A stretch of 64,000 bases of DNA from Zantedeschia hybrid cultivar (GCA_030544215.1 JARZZO010000008.1:32899614-32963613), one strand, 5' to 3'. Counted from the stretch's first letter, positions 1 to 11,860 are shown. Translations and numbers: made by a program. Notes: generated by a model from the letters alone, not told the origin.

Positions 1-805
1 AGTATATCAAGGACCTTGTGGTTTTGATAAAACTGGAATTTGAGTTCCCCTACAACAAAAAAACCAAAAACAGTGATAATTCCAGAGAATTCTTAATCGC
101 ACGGATAGGCCATTGGATTGTTAATTAGTGAGGACGATGGTTCCATTTTTGTGAAACGGTGCGTGGATAAATGAGCTTCGGCTTAGTACTGAATTACAAG
201 AATTGGTGTCTTGACTCATTAATGACAATTTAGCAATATTATCCTTGATTAATTCATATTTTATTTGACTTTATATTTTTCTTTTAGCCCAGCATGCATC
301 ATATAGGACTTTGAAATCATTGTGATAAGGATTAATTACTGATTAAGTTTCAGACCATTAATCAAATAACTTAAACATGATATGAAATATTCCATTCTGA
401 ATTGAGTATCTTGATTATCTTTGAGGTTCGCTTGAAGATATCCTTAGAATTCTATCCTTTCTTGGATTCTTCATCCAATATTTCTTGTTTTCTTTTAAGA
501 TCCATCATGGCTGTAGCACGTCCACATTGGCTGGCAAACGCTCCCCATGATGAAACCTACAGTGTCTACGACCTGGGGTACTTCCCACTCTAAGGAGGTT
601 GATCGACTTTATTTTATTTCCTTGTCTACTTCATCCAGACAGGATTGATTCTATTGATCTCCTTGAGCTATCTTCATTGATGATTTTGAGAAAAATTCCA
701 ATCATGTGATGTTAAGAGCGTGTCTCATCACACCTTGGCATCACCTTTTCAGTACATTCCATTTCATTTCACTCCCTTGCAAAGGCGATGCCAAGGTGAG
801 GCAGC
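1..805 (+). mobile_element. Family A Gypsy, 3' noncoding internal region (left end off window)
   Basis: Noncoding DNA that aligns by eye along its length with 25110-25927 on this strand and with 32722-33530 on the opposite strand. Shared blocks include the text around 'cgcacggataggcc' and 'cccagcatgcatcat'. In all three places it ends in a purine-rich tract directly before an LTR that starts TGTAGACA, so it is the 3' untranslated internal part of one retrotransposon family. I see no coding capacity. The rest of this copy lies left of the window. Confidence 0.75.
793..805 (+). other. Polypurine tract of family A
   Basis: AAGGTGAGGCAGC lies immediately before the TGTAGACA start of the LTR. The same place is filled by a similar tract at 25915-25927 and, on the minus strand, at 32722-32734. 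This is the position of plus-strand priming in LTR retrotransposons. Confidence 0.7.
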
Positions 806-994
806 TGTAGACACACTAATTTTGACATCATTTTGAGTAAATTTCATATCATATAATAATGCCTCAGAATGGTCTAATATTTAATCATTAATTAATTTTT
901 ATTAATATTTTTGAGTGTCGGGTTTAACAGACATATTTAAGTTAATCAATTAAATTGATTTTAGCTCAAATTTCAGTTAAAATATGAAGAAGTC

Positions 995-1291
995 TAAAAG
1001 ACGTCAACCTATGTGGACGCCATTTAGAGTTTATTCTTATTTTAGCATTTTAAATTTGAATTTTAATCAATTGATTAATTAGGTAAAAGGCGTCTGTGAG
1101 TGCTGACGCTTTTTAGGTTTCCTAAGCTATTTTAACTTCTCTTCCGGATGTTTATCCTTATCTTAATTAGTGTAAAAGACGTCTACACATGTGGACGCGT
1201 TTTACCTGATAAAGATAAAGATAAGTTTTCCCGGATGTTTATCCTTATCTTAATTAATCTGAAAGGCGTCAGCCATCCTGGACGTGTTTTA
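995..1291 (+). repeat. Array of four 32-bp palindromes (11-10-11)
   Basis: Units at 995-1026, 1084-1115, 1173-1204 and 1260-1291. Each has a left arm of the type TAAAAGRCGTC, a 10-bp spacer of different sequence, and a right arm of the type GACGCNNTTTA. Start-to-start spacing is 89, 89 and 87 bp. The array lies about 100 bp upstream of the TATA box. Confidence 0.85.
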
Positions 1292-1390
1292 GATAATTAC
1301 AGATAAAGATGAATTAATCAGTAATTATCTGTCGGTTAAGATGGATAAATTCGAAGTTTTTCAATGTTAATCACGAACGCAGAAAAAGCC

Positions 1391-1399
1391 TATAAATAC
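1391..1399 (+). promoter_or_regulatory. TATA box of family A LTR
   Basis: TATAAATAC sits 100 bp after the last palindrome. The equivalent position in other copies reads the same (37425, and minus strand 32199 and 56670), which marks the likely U3/R promoter. Confidence 0.6.
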
Positions 1400-2149
1400 C
1401 TTACATGTTGAAGAGTAAAAAAGTTAAGCGTAATTTGAAGTTAAGCGTAATCTTGAGCGATAGCGAGTTGAAGATCGAAGCAACGACGTCGGAACGCCGA
1501 AGCGCTGCTGTTTCCAGAAGTCGGCGTCCATTCTTCATCCAATTCAAAGCTTCATCCAATTGGGCATAAGTGTTTTATTTCTGCATCTTTATTTTCATTT
1601 CACTAATCTCATTCTTCATAATCACTCTATGCAACACACACCACAACCTCATTCCTTTTCTTTTCAAAAACCTACTTGATAAAGGGGTTTCAAAAGCCAT
1701 TAAAACAAGTAAGTTTGCTGTTTAGTTGCATGCTTAGCACCATGATTAGAATAGATTCTGCTTCTGCCTAAGTTCTCATAATTGTTTTCTTTATCTCCTT
1801 TTCTTTCTATTCATGCTGCACTCAACTCAACTCAAACAAGAGAATCAAAAGGAGCAAGTCAGGCGCTCAACACAAGGATTTCTGGACGATCCTCAACCTC
1901 AAATTTCAAATTCAACAGCAAGAACAAAAAGCAAAGAAGGGCTCTCTTTCTTCAGCCGGCTGAGGAAGGGGAACCAAGGACTCCATATCTTCCGCGTTTA
2001 AAAAGGTAGGCGATCAAACTTCTTTTGGAACTTTTTAGTTAAAAGTTTCTGGCGATCACTGCACTTAGTTGCTATTTTTAATAGGTTTATTTTACACTAA
2101 ATAACCTAGATTTTTCATGATAATCACACGGTCATTCTAAGCACTCACA

Positions 2150-3095
2150 ATAGCCTGACATGGACTTCCTCTTGTCTTTGTCGCTAGCCCAATCCGCATC
2201 ACTATAACCTCTCAGCCTCAAATTACTTCCTTTATAACATAAGGTAAGGTTCATCATTCTACACAAATATCGAAATATTCTCTTGATCGTCTTACAGTGA
2301 GTAGGACCACGGTTACTCTTATAACGACTGACTAGACTTACGTCATAGCTAATGTTGGGTTGAGTACATAACATAACATAATCAAACTCCCTGTAACTGT
2401 CGCATATGAGACTTTACTTATTTGGCTCTTCTCTTCATCAGTCTGTGGACATTGGTTCTCACTCAAAACACAACTCTTATCGATTGGAGTATCGATGGGT
2501 TTGGAGTGATCTATCCAATATTGCTTTAAGATCTTATTGATATAGGTTTTCTGAGACAAACTTAGAAATCTTCTAGAGCGATCGCTTAGTATTTTCACTC
2601 CGATCATGCAATTTGCTTCACCCATGTCTTTTGTCTTGAAGATAGAAGACAACCACTGTCTGGTGGTATCGATAGACTCCATATCATTTTCAGCTAGCAA
2701 AATGTCATCAACATATAATGATAAGATTAGAATCTTTTCTTCCACTCGCTTAACATACACACAGTGGTCTTCCTCAATCGTCTCAAAATCGAATGAGGTG
2801 ATTTTCCTATGAAATCTCTGATACCACTGTCTAAACTAATGTTTGAGGCCATAAATGGAACGTTTTAGGTGACAGACTTTGCGCTTTTATCCCTTTACCT
2901 CAAAATCCTCTAGTTGGAACATATAATTTTTTTGTCCAATTCTCTATTGAGAAATATCGTTTTAATGTCCATTTGGAAGAGTTATAAATCTAAATATACG
3001 ACAATAGATAGGATCAGGCGAATAGACGTGAATCTCACCACAGGGGAGAACATCTCATCAAAATTTGTATCCTCTTTCTAGGTTTATCCCTTCTC
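2150..3095 (-). pseudogene. Copia reverse transcriptase / RNase H remnant
   Basis: The catalytic YVDD box is present in 'LYVDDILLA', followed by 'KTKDMGEANCMIGVKI' and the usual 'LSLSQKTYINKIL'. RNase H begins with 'YKGSNLRLRGYSDADWASD', whose DADW holds the first catalytic Asp. Upstream, between about 2880 and 3095, the RT N-terminal part (the equivalent of 'SPVVRFTSIRLILSIV') is readable only across stops. The enzyme would copy element RNA into DNA and degrade the RNA strand. Several in-frame stops and frame changes near 2375, 2760 and 2900 rule out a working product. The 3' end is missing because the family A LTR interrupts RNase H at 2149. Confidence 0.8.
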
Positions 3096-3629
3096 TACTA
3101 GTCGTACTTTGTATTTGTTACTTGTCAATTGATCCATCTGCTTTATGCTTAATTTTGAAAACCTATTTATTTTTAACAGCCATGTGCCTAGGCAGAAGAT
3201 CAACTAACTTCCGGACCTTATTCTTTGCTATAGAGTCCATTTTGTCTCCCATTGCAACTTCCCATTCTTTTATAGATAAGGATGAATATGTCTCTTTGAC
3301 ATTTTTAGGTTCTTCATCATCCACGGACTGACACATTAAAATCTCCTCTTCAATCTCAAATCGACAATGAGGAGTGTGTTTCGCTTGTTTCGACGCACTT
3401 ACGTGTCTATATCTTCCGACTTTGGTGGAGAAATCCTACTAGGTAAAGGAAGTGGTGCACTCCCACTATACTATCTCCGACAATCACATAGTCAGGAACT
3501 AATTCCCTCCCTTAATTGGATGATGGTATGAGAGCACTTGTCTCATCCATTTCATGGGGATCAAATTATTTGTCGGCGTTCCCAAGGATAAGGTATTATT
3601 TCTCTAAGAATACATCTTGGACCTCTTTC

Positions 3630-4400
3630 TCCATCATCCCTCTATCTGGGTGTTGTCTGTACATGACATATATCCATGTAAGCTATCAAGATATCTGATG
3701 AAGATATGCTTTCTAGCTTTAGGGTCTAGTTTTTCATATTTATGGAAAGTGTCATGGATGACCCTTATGGGCGTAGGTTTGGGCTTCTCACCACACCACA
3801 ACTCATAAGGGGAAGAAGGAATTGACCGTAAAGGTACGTGGTTAAGTATGTAGGTGGCAGTCAACAAAGTGTCCCCCTAAAAAAGATATTGGGAGGTTAG
3901 CATGTGCTATCATCGATCTAACTATGCCTAACAACATCTTATTCCTTCTCTCGGCAACACCATTTTGTTGCGAAGTATATGGAAAGATAAGTTGTCTTCG
4001 AATTTCTTTATCTTCACATAAAATTTTGAATTGATCATATAAATATTCATGTCCTCAGCCCATGTGAACAGATCTTACATTCTTTTCTGTCTGATTCTCA
4101 ACCTCGGTTAAGAAACGTTTGAAACAATCTAACGCCTTATAGCGGTGAGCGATCAGGTAAACGTAACTATATTGTGAATAATCATTGATGAAGGTAAGGA
4201 AATATAATGTCCTATGACTGACCTTCACACTCATAGGTCCGCAGATATTAGAATGAATAAGTTGTAATAGCTTAGTTGCCCTCTTAGCCTTTCTGAAAGG
4301 CTTTCGACATACTTTTCCAGCCAAACACGATTCATATATTTAACGAGTGAGCTTAAAAGGCATTATCAAGCTAACCTAGTCATTCTATCTTGTCTTATGT
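3630..4400 (-). pseudogene. Copia integrase remnant
   Basis: The piece near 4055-4324 reads 'LLQLIHSNICGPMSV' then 'YFLTFINDYSQYSYVYLI', the start of the integrase catalytic core with the first Asp in 'FINDYS'. Further on, 3634-3867 gives 'YILNHVPLRSIPSSPYELW', the typical C-terminal end of the Copia core. The region between (about 3870-4050) has the matching 'RRNKMLLGIVRSM'-like text across stops. Integrase would join the cDNA to host DNA. Multiple stops make this a pseudogene. Confidence 0.75.
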
Positions 4401-5500
4401 GTCTTACGCGAGTGTGCCATGTCTCAGAATTAAGATTTCATTAGCTACATAAGATATAGAAAAAGCAAAATCACTCATATCAATATCCAATTTAAATAAA
4501 CCATTACTTGAATCCGCATGTCCATATAGAATACCATTAAGATAAATGTCTATGACATTGCCTATGAGTACGAGAGCAAATCCTAGTGATGACATAGATG
4601 AAGTTGAGAAGAGATTATTTTGAATTTCCGACGCATAGAGTATATCCTGTAATGCCAATACACGTCTAGTTCTTAGTCGAGCTGGTACACATCAACTCCG
4701 AAGACTTCCTCACTAGTGTCATTACACACGTATACCCTTTGCGTCTCCCTTGGAAGTCTGTAGTAATCTTGATACCCTTCTTGATCTCTTGTCACGTGTT
4801 TGGTTGCTCCTGAATCTACAATCCACTCAGGATAAGTTTGAGCGACTAAGACATGAAAGCAAACATGTATAGAGAGAGATCTCAAGTTTAGGGATACCTC
4901 TTTCTGCTCAGCGCATTCATGTGCGAAATAGTCCCAACTGATCATAATTATAGCACCTCACCTTGGACTTGTCTCTTTTTCCACGATGCTTGTCTCTGTG
5001 ATGGCGCTTTGGTGTCTGCTCTGCCTTGGACTTGGAGCTGGATGCAACATCATGATGTCTACTCTTGAAGAACTTCCTTGGGCCTTTCTTGCTTTGATGT
5101 CTGCCATGTCTGCCTCCCGTGATGACTGGGGCAGTGGCACCCACAACTTTTTCTCACTCGACTTCCAATTCCATATGGCGAGAAATATCACAAAAGTTCT
5201 TGATATTCTCGTTATGGGTAAGAATTTGTTTCATGTGGACCAAAGAGTTAGGCAATGATCGGATCACTGCTAGTACCTGCTGCTCACGGCCTGCTGCCTT
5301 CAAGTCTTGAATCATGCCTGACATCACCCTGAGGTGTTTAGTCATGGTCTAGTGCTGGTCTTTTCGGTAGGTTTCAAACTTGAATACAAGAGCCCTCAAC
5401 CATGTAGTCGAAGTTCCATTAAATTGGAACTTCAACTGATCCCTCATTTATTTTGCAGTCTGACATTTCTCGAACTCGTTAATAAGAACATCCTGCAGAC
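4400..5500 (-). pseudogene. Copia gag and protease remnant
   Basis: Protease: 'EWIVDSGATKHVT' near 4800 contains the aspartic protease active-site triad DSG. The block at 4404-4658 ('ALQDILYASEIQNNLFS') is the usual text between protease and integrase. Gag: 5154-5345 has 'TKHLRVMSGMIQDLKAAG' and the region to 5500 has a 'QFNGTSTTWLRAL'-like capsid motif (UBN2-type gag). A degenerate CCHC knuckle, with its second Cys changed to Tyr, spans the frame break near 4920-4960 ('CYNYDQLG'). Frames change at least three times. Confidence 0.75.
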
Positions 5501-7087
5501 TATTGGTATTAAGTATGGCCTATAAGCCAATCACATATATTATATTATCTTGTTCAATTATTTTAATTATAATGACGTTATTTTCATTATGTGTAAATTA
5601 TTTTTTATTCAACTATTTCATAATAAAGTCCGTAAATGTGTGCAATAGTTGTCAAATTATGATGAGATCATAATAATGAAATTGAACTTATAAACACACA
5701 TTTTTAAGTGTTCCTAGTCAGAGGATAGTTGGGAAGGACATCAAATATTCGATGAGACTTATATATGTTAATCCTACTCATTTAATGAGGGTGACTAGTT
5801 TCACAGTCACTCATGTGGAGACAGTAAGGAGAACCTGTAAATGCTCATTGCTGAATGAGTTCACTAAACTGATCCGATTTGAATCAATGGAAGGTATTTT
5901 ACCTGACTGTTAGCCAGCTTGTTCTAATGTTACAGTTGCGTGGTTGGTTCTTAGACCTGAGACACCAAAGACACATTGTTGGTGGACTTTAGGGCTTTAG
6001 ACTTGGTTAATGCATCTCTAACCATGGAGTCCTAATCAGTTAAGTAATTGGGTCCAGCAGAATACCTTCAAAAGTGATTGAGTGTTTAACATGGGATCAT
6101 TTTCTCTCGGTAATTGGAGATATAACGCTCTAGGTAAGATGTGTAGGAGTTTTTGGCCAAGGTAGAGACTATATCGGAAAAGGAGTTTTCTGATATCGTA
6201 CGACAGCATATAATCCAAGTGAGTTGATTGATTAGGATTTGAGAGTTAACCATGTCCTAGGTTGACTCGAGAGCATTGTACGAATAGAGGATATAGCCAC
6301 GCGGTAACTGATGATGAAAAGGTCTCTTGAGTGGGTTGCTGAACCCTAATGTCTTCTAGGATCGTGCGGTGTTTCTTGACACCCAACTTGTTAGATGCCC
6401 AGTCGATTATCATGAGATGATAGATCGATTAAGTAATTATTTAATATGAGATATAAATGAATTAATTTAAGTCAATAAGGGGTTACTTGGCTTATTGGAC
6501 TAAAAATTGGACTGGCACTTGGTCCTAGAGGCTCATATGCACAACGTTCTTGGTCAATCGATATTAAGTGGGAATTTATATTAACTTAAGGACTCTTGTG
6601 AAAATTGCTAGAGATTAATATAAATATATTTCAGAGTGGAATCCTGGGCCAAGCTCTAGAGTTTCCCCAGACTTGGCCATCCCCCTCTTCTCTCTCTTCA
6701 GGCCGACCCCTTTGAAGAAGGGTGCCCCCTTCCTCTCTCTTTTTTGTCTCTGCTCTCACAAGGATCGAGGCATCAGTTGTATATTGTAGGTGCCTGTGAC
6801 AAGAAGAAGGGTAAAGGATCAAGCAGATCCTTCCCAAGACGAATCGAGGACGATCCATTCATAGGAGAATCATATGGATATCGTTGGAGGCTAGGCACCT
6901 ACGTGGCTAGCGACAGTGCTCAGACAGAATCAGGCTTCTGTCATAGATTCGACTCTACACAAGGTGAAGAATCATTCTTCCCTCCTTTTTGTTCTCATAA
7001 ATAGATCGAGATATCACATGAAGTTATAATTTTTGTTGGGCAATCATTTTGTAATATCTTGTTCATTCTTCCCGTGTGATCCTTACA
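5501..7087 (+). mobile_element. Copia 5' LTR (old)
   Basis: A 1587-bp LTR ending CTTACA, directly followed by a tRNA primer site. The start is worn (TATTGG where relatives have TGTTAG). Blocks such as 'gttcactaaactgatcc', 'acctgagacaccaa' and a degenerate 'ttttggccaagg' match the better preserved LTRs at 15932-17118 and, reversed, 44938-48701 and 49580-51165. A TATA-like 'tataaatatat' lies near 6620. It interrupts the 5' end of Copia element 1. Confidence 0.7.
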
Positions 7088-7088
7088 G

Positions 7089-7107
7089 TGGTATCTGAGT
7101 CAGGTTC
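7089..7107 (+). other. Primer-binding site (initiator Met tRNA type)
   Basis: TGGTATCTGAGTCAGGTTC matches the standard plant Copia primer site, complementary to the 3' end of initiator methionine tRNA, with two mismatches by eye. It starts two bases after the LTR end CTTACA, which fixes the LTR boundary and its plus orientation. Confidence 0.8.
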
Positions 7108-7534
7108 CACTCAGATACGTTTCTTTTCTTTTGAGATTATTATGTTTAGTTTCTATGCATGTTCTTGATTTTATGTTGGATTTTTTGGGTTAAACGGGGT
7201 TCGAGATCTCTTATAGGGATGCCAGGGACCGACAGTGCCGCTAGTTGGCGGCACCGGCCCTCCTAAGGTCGATCTCCGTTGCCAGCAATGGTGTTTTGTG
7301 TGCATCCTAGGGTTTTTGTTCTCGAACAAAAACGCATCTAGTCGAGTGGACGCCTAATTAGTTAGATGTCTAGTCGACTAGAAGTTTTACTCTGATAAAT
7401 CTAAAAATTAATTAATTAGATTAATAAGATAAATGTTAGGTCGATTTGACATTTTATGAGATAGGCATCTAACCACTAGATGTTTTATCAATCCAACAGA
7501 AAACTATTCAGTTTCTTATTAGATAGGCTATACT
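7108..7534 (+). other. Retroelement leader, no coding recognised
   Basis: Sequence after the primer site. I see no gag-like reading frame. It contains a short GC-rich stretch (7200-7330) and AT-rich DNA with 'tagtcgactaga' and similar small palindromes. Confidence 0.4.
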
Positions 7535-9480
7535 ATGTTGAGTTATGCCTTGTGATTATTTCAATTCTCATGTTTTGGTGATAACACTTTCTGAGAATGC
7601 CAAATGTATCAGTTGTTGTTATTATTTCAATTCCCATGCATTGGTGAGTATACACTTTGGAATGACAAAAGTCTCTAACTGATAGCACCTTATGTGCACT
7701 GTTCAAACTTTGACCCAATCATTTCTTGATTCCCTAGATTAAATGCTTACTAACAAATCGACAAATCTATTAACCCTCTATCATCGATTGATTTATAGTG
7801 TTAGCATCTCAGAACCTCTTTTACTCATTATCAATTAGAGAACACTTACTTCTCAGGGAATAATCTCTATCGCTAAATAGTTAGGCCTTCTTTCGAACTA
7901 AGTCAATTAGTAGTATCGATTAGTTGCCGATCACTAATCGACTTGCTATCATATCGATTATATAACTACTCCTCTTTAATTGATATCACTATCTTTTATG
8001 CCTAATCAATTATTGACTTATTGTCGCCTTGATTAACATTATAATTTTCTCTTTGATTACCCACATATTTCAAATCGATTATAAAGCTATCAATAATTGA
8101 TTTTCAATACTTGCATTCGTTCACTTTTGTCTGTATAATCGACTAACCTTATGTCCTTTAATCCTTCATCTGATTTTTTCGCTAATATATTATCTATATG
8201 CTATCATGCTTCGATTTACCATATATCTGTGAATAGATTTTTCTAGCCTCCCAAATTGATTAACCAGTCTTGGTGTAACTTGATAAGTGTTACATTGCTA
8301 ATTGATTAATGGCTGAAATTTAATCGACTATGAAACTCGATTATAACTTCTATTATCTACTTACTCTTAATCAATTCTGAAAGTCTATTATTACTTCGAT
8401 TAAGGATGTGTCTATGATTTGATTATTTGGTTGCTCGTCAAATTGATTTGCCGTCTAGACATAATCTCGATTACTGATAAATGGCTAATTGATTAACTGA
8501 CTTATTACTAGTCATTTTGAGAGTTTGTTTTAACTCTGATTACCAGTATCGATTAATGTGTTATCTCTCAACCGATTAAATGGAAATGTTGAATTCCCTT
8601 GAGTGCCTAATGTTTTCATTTCTTTAATTGATTATTTGTCTTTAAGGTGCCAAGTTTGAAAATTCTATGAATCAATCAAATAGTACTTTATCTCTATCCT
8701 TATTTAAATCGAAACATCAGATAGGAAAAAGTCTGACACCACATATCTTCTAGCTCTGACAATAGATTCACTTGTAAGTTTTTTCTGACAACTTCTTCCA
8801 AACATTCTACTCTCACCTACCTCTAGTTGCTAGACCAGTAGGGATGTTTCTTGTTTTTGGTATGTGTACAGAACAAGTGAGATCTACAGGGACTTCATTA
8901 AGAAAGAAAAATATCTATATCATCTAGAAGATATGTACCTACAGTCTGGCGGGCGGTCTTCCTCTCCACCTAAGGCAGCTTATGGTAGACTAAAGCAGGA
9001 GTCATTAGACTCAACGGAAAGAACTCAATCTTAATGGGATTATTTTTTAATCTTATCTATATATTGAAGACCTGCTACTCTGGTGAATAGAAGAGCATAC
9101 ACAAGTGAGATTCAAGAATTGAGAAAAATAGAGAGAACATACACACCAACTCAGAAGCTTCAACCCATTCACTTTGTGCATTCAAAGCTTCCTTCAGTGT
9201 GTTGAGAAAAGAACAAAAAGCTTTAGAACAATCCCAGAGTCTGATTCATCTCCGACTTCTACTCATCTAAGAGGCTACTGGAGATTCTTCTTTTGATCAA
9301 GATCGCTTGATTATCATTATTATTGTATTCACTATCTTGGCATTGTGGTTCTTCATTTGTGAACAACAAGCCATTAGAAGGGCACCCTTAATGATATCAG
9401 TTACTCTTATCTCTCATATCTGGTTGTGGTTTGGGGTCATATATCGATGTTGTGCACTTGAAGTCCAATATGATTTGACG
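7535..9480 (+). mobile_element. Probable LTR of another element with TCGATTA motif array
   Basis: Starts TGTTGAGTTATGCC and continues with 'catgttttggtgataaca', a phrase I associate with LTRs of plant Sirevirus-type Copia elements. Then comes a block dense in TCGATTA / AATTGATT motifs, then a TATA-like 'tatctatatattg' near 9055, then a likely transcribed part with CT-rich text. The right boundary is uncertain and I found no primer site after it, so this is inference from layout. Confidence 0.35.
7720..8660. repeat. Dispersed TAATCGATTA-like motif array
   Basis: About 25 occurrences of TCGATTA, TAATCGA, AATTGATTA and close variants in 940 bp, for example at 7916, 7953, 8073, 8253, 8298, 8336, 8467, 8547 and 8625. 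Spacing is irregular, mostly 20-60 bp. The DNA between motifs is not conserved. Confidence 0.6.
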
Positions 9481-9947
9481 TACTAATTAAATTGGATACA
9501 GGTGCGTAACATCTTTGGCCTAGGAAGACTATTGGATTCACCAAAAAAGGTCATGTTTATTTCCATTGCAGCCAAATATAATACAATTGCTTGGCTTATA
9601 ATTCTCGACCCAATATGCTTGGTCCATGGTGATCAAGTTGTATTTCTAAGCATAAGAAGCCATAGATTAGCATCTAGGATTACATGTACCTTTTGTCGAG
9701 CCTTTAGAATGTTCTTCTACTGATGTGTTAATGACAAATGAATGGCCCTGCATTGAATACTTAGGATTCTTTGCATGTAGTCCATACAACAAAGTAATGT
9801 ATTAAATTAATCATGAAAAAGCACCCCGCTAGAAAGGAAAGCAAATTGGAGAGTGAAGCCTAAGACATCATAACAATTATCATGATAATGGTGCAGTTGA
9901 AAGAAATTTAAGTATTATTCTTAGTATTTTGCTTAGGTGGTACGTTT
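9481..9947. other. No recognised feature
   Basis: Mixed-composition DNA. One 73-codon frame (9502-9723) has no motif I recognise, so I do not call it a gene. Confidence 0.3.
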
Positions 9948-10352
9948 TTGACACTAACCCTAGTTAGAGTGATCCTTCAGCCATCATCCTTGCCAACTTT
10001 ATTGATATTATCCTTCATACTCAATGACGATCCACCCTCTTCATCTCTTTGGAGTCATCCTACTGACCTAAAATATATTAGGTTGCATTGTTTGAGTGAC
10101 TCGATCATAGCATCCTTGCAATCTCTTTCTTGTGTTCATGGATTGAGGTACCTAAGTTTTAGATGGATACAACCATATCTTGAAGCATTGATCATGCTTC
10201 CACCTCCTTCAACTTGCATAGGAGTGAGTTTGGAGCATGGCACTAAACATTCTCACTGTCTTGATTTCCTTAACTCTATAGAATTTTATGGTTTTGAACA
10301 CTTAGAGAGGCTCAACCACTTAGCATGTTGGAGTCATTGGCAGTCTGCATGA
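9948..10352 (+). pseudogene. Possible leucine-rich-repeat fragment
   Basis: A 134-codon frame with spaced leucines: 'DLKYIRLHCLSDSIIASLQS', then 'GLRYLSFRW', then 'FEHLERLNHL'. The last part, continued in another frame, resembles the end of plant NB-LRR resistance proteins, where a phrase like 'LERLNHL' precedes the final repeats. No P-loop, NB-ARC or kinase-2 motif is present and no start is convincing. The last 140 bp are repeated at 15698-15900, so the fragment was copied along with the direct duplication. Leucine spacing alone can arise by chance. Confidence 0.22.
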
Positions 10353-11860
10353 CAACCCTCATTATCATTAAGAAGGTGATCGAGGTTGGGTATTAAGACC
10401 GTCGATAATTCCTAGGCAGATACACAACAGTGGCATATTTTCATGAACAACAACCCACCTTAAGCATCAAAATTACTCACATCAATTTGGCTAGCTCCTT
10501 TCCACTCCCTATATATAATTGCTAAACTTTTTTGAGGAGGGTTGGTGTTACAGTAATGCTCCCCATATAAATTAAGATTACATGGGGTACCTTGTTTTTT
10601 CCTTGTGGCTTTAATCCCACCATCATCCCCAACTTTCAGCCTAGGAATGCTGATCCTTAATGATCTTTACCATGTTCCAACCCTTTCTTTGTGCCATATG
10701 TGTAGCACTTTATGATTAACCATTTGCTTGCTAGCTGGGAGTCTCAATTGCACTTGCATGGCAAAGGTAGAGGTTGTTGATTGATAGCTTTAGATTATGT
10801 CGTTAAAAATCAAAGCTAACAATCATATTTAATCGGCTCATTCAAATTAGATTTAATAATAGTAACGGTGAGTCCGAGTCGAATCCACAGGGAAATATAA
10901 TCTTAATATTTGAAAACTTTGAATTTTGATTGATCTAGAAAGGGAATTGATGATTTGCATTAACTAATTAGGTATTTAATCACACAACAACTTAATTAGC
11001 TAAAACAACCAAGACTACAACAAAAACAACTAACTAAGTGAACTAATTTAAGAAAATACACACACTCTTGTAAAAAAAAGAAATACAAATTAGATGAAGA
11101 AACTCTAAACACTATTATCATTAACCATTACCCATCTAACAAAGAATAACATCACAAACTTTTCTGGACTTAATCCACTAAATAAACAATATTCAAATAA
11201 CTAAAGCTAAACAAAACAACTAAATAAACTAAAAAAAAAATGAGAACAGCTGCCAAATAGTGGCAGCAGGGCTCCTGTGAGCACTGGGTGTAGTGACCCC
11301 AGCGGCAGGTGCGGTGGGGGGGGGGGGGGGGGGGGGGGGTGGCACGTTGGATTGGAAGGCCTAGCAGGGTGCGGCGCGGTGCGCTAGTCTGCACGTGGGC
11401 CACAGTGCCGCTTGGCATGGCAGACAGCGGGGACGGAACGCTGGCCGACGCGTGGCAGTGTCTGGCGGCTTGGCAGGAATGAGCAGGCGGCGGCGATGAC
11501 CTGGCGTGGCTGGAGTGCCCCGCGAGGGCACGGGCGACGATGCCCTCCGCGCAGCTTTCGTGCGGACGACGCGTGGCGAGGCTGGCCGGGTGCGGCGGTT
11601 GGGACGAGGCAGATGGCGCCACCTGGCGCTGGCGAGTGCGCCGAGGCAGGCGGGTGCCTCGTTCTTGCTGTGGTGGGTCTGGAGAGAAGAGAGAGGGAAG
11701 AGAGAGAGAGAGAGAAAAAAAATGAGAGAGGGAGATGCAGAAGAGAGAGAAAAGTAAGAGTAGAGAGAAAAAGAGACGTACAGGGAGCGGCAGAAAAGGA
11801 GGGGAGAGAGAGGGAGTGTCCGAAAGAGAGATATTTGTGGAGAGAGGGAAAAGTAGGGAG
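10218..11860. repeat. Direct duplication D, left copy
   Basis: About 1.64 kb that matches 15698-18576 in the same orientation once the 1187-bp solo LTR there is removed. Identity is high by eye, including 'gtccgagt[c/t]gaatccacaggga' and a GC-rich block. It starts at 'ataggagtgag' in both copies and ends in the GA-rich tract. The left copy alone continues leftwards into 9948-10217 and the right copy alone continues rightwards past 18576. Neither end looks like an LTR terminus. Confidence 0.75.
11316..11339 (+). repeat. 24-base G homopolymer
   Basis: An uninterrupted run of 24 G inside the GC-rich part of duplication D. The right copy has only short G runs here (17994-18001), so the tract expanded after duplication or is an assembly artefact. 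Confidence 0.9.

Larger units (their letters stand above)
806..2149 (+). mobile_element. Family A 3' LTR
   Basis: A 1344-bp LTR starting TGTAGACACA and ending CACTCACA. It aligns with LTRs at 25928-27184, 36900-38152 (plus) and 31415-32721, 55874-57203 (minus). U3 carries four copies of the 32-bp palindrome, then a TATA box at 1391, then a conserved downstream block with 'cttcagccggctga' that all family copies share. The right edge cuts into a minus-strand Copia body, so this element inserted into that Copia. The left target duplication is outside the window. Confidence 0.8.
2150..5500 (-). mobile_element. Decayed Copia element 1 (gag to RNase H)
   Basis: Reading the minus strand from 5500 down to 2150 gives the Ty1/Copia order: gag, CCHC knuckle, protease, integrase, RT, RNase H. 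Stops and frameshifts break it into many pieces, so it is a fossil. Its 3' end is cut at 2149 by the family A LTR and its 5' end at 5501 by a plus-strand LTR. Neither of its own LTRs is visible. Confidence 0.85.

Noticed and set aside
9948..10352. Functional NB-LRR resistance gene
   Set aside because: Only one short frame with leucine spacing; no NB-ARC motifs, no start, and part of it is simply carried in a duplicated repeat.
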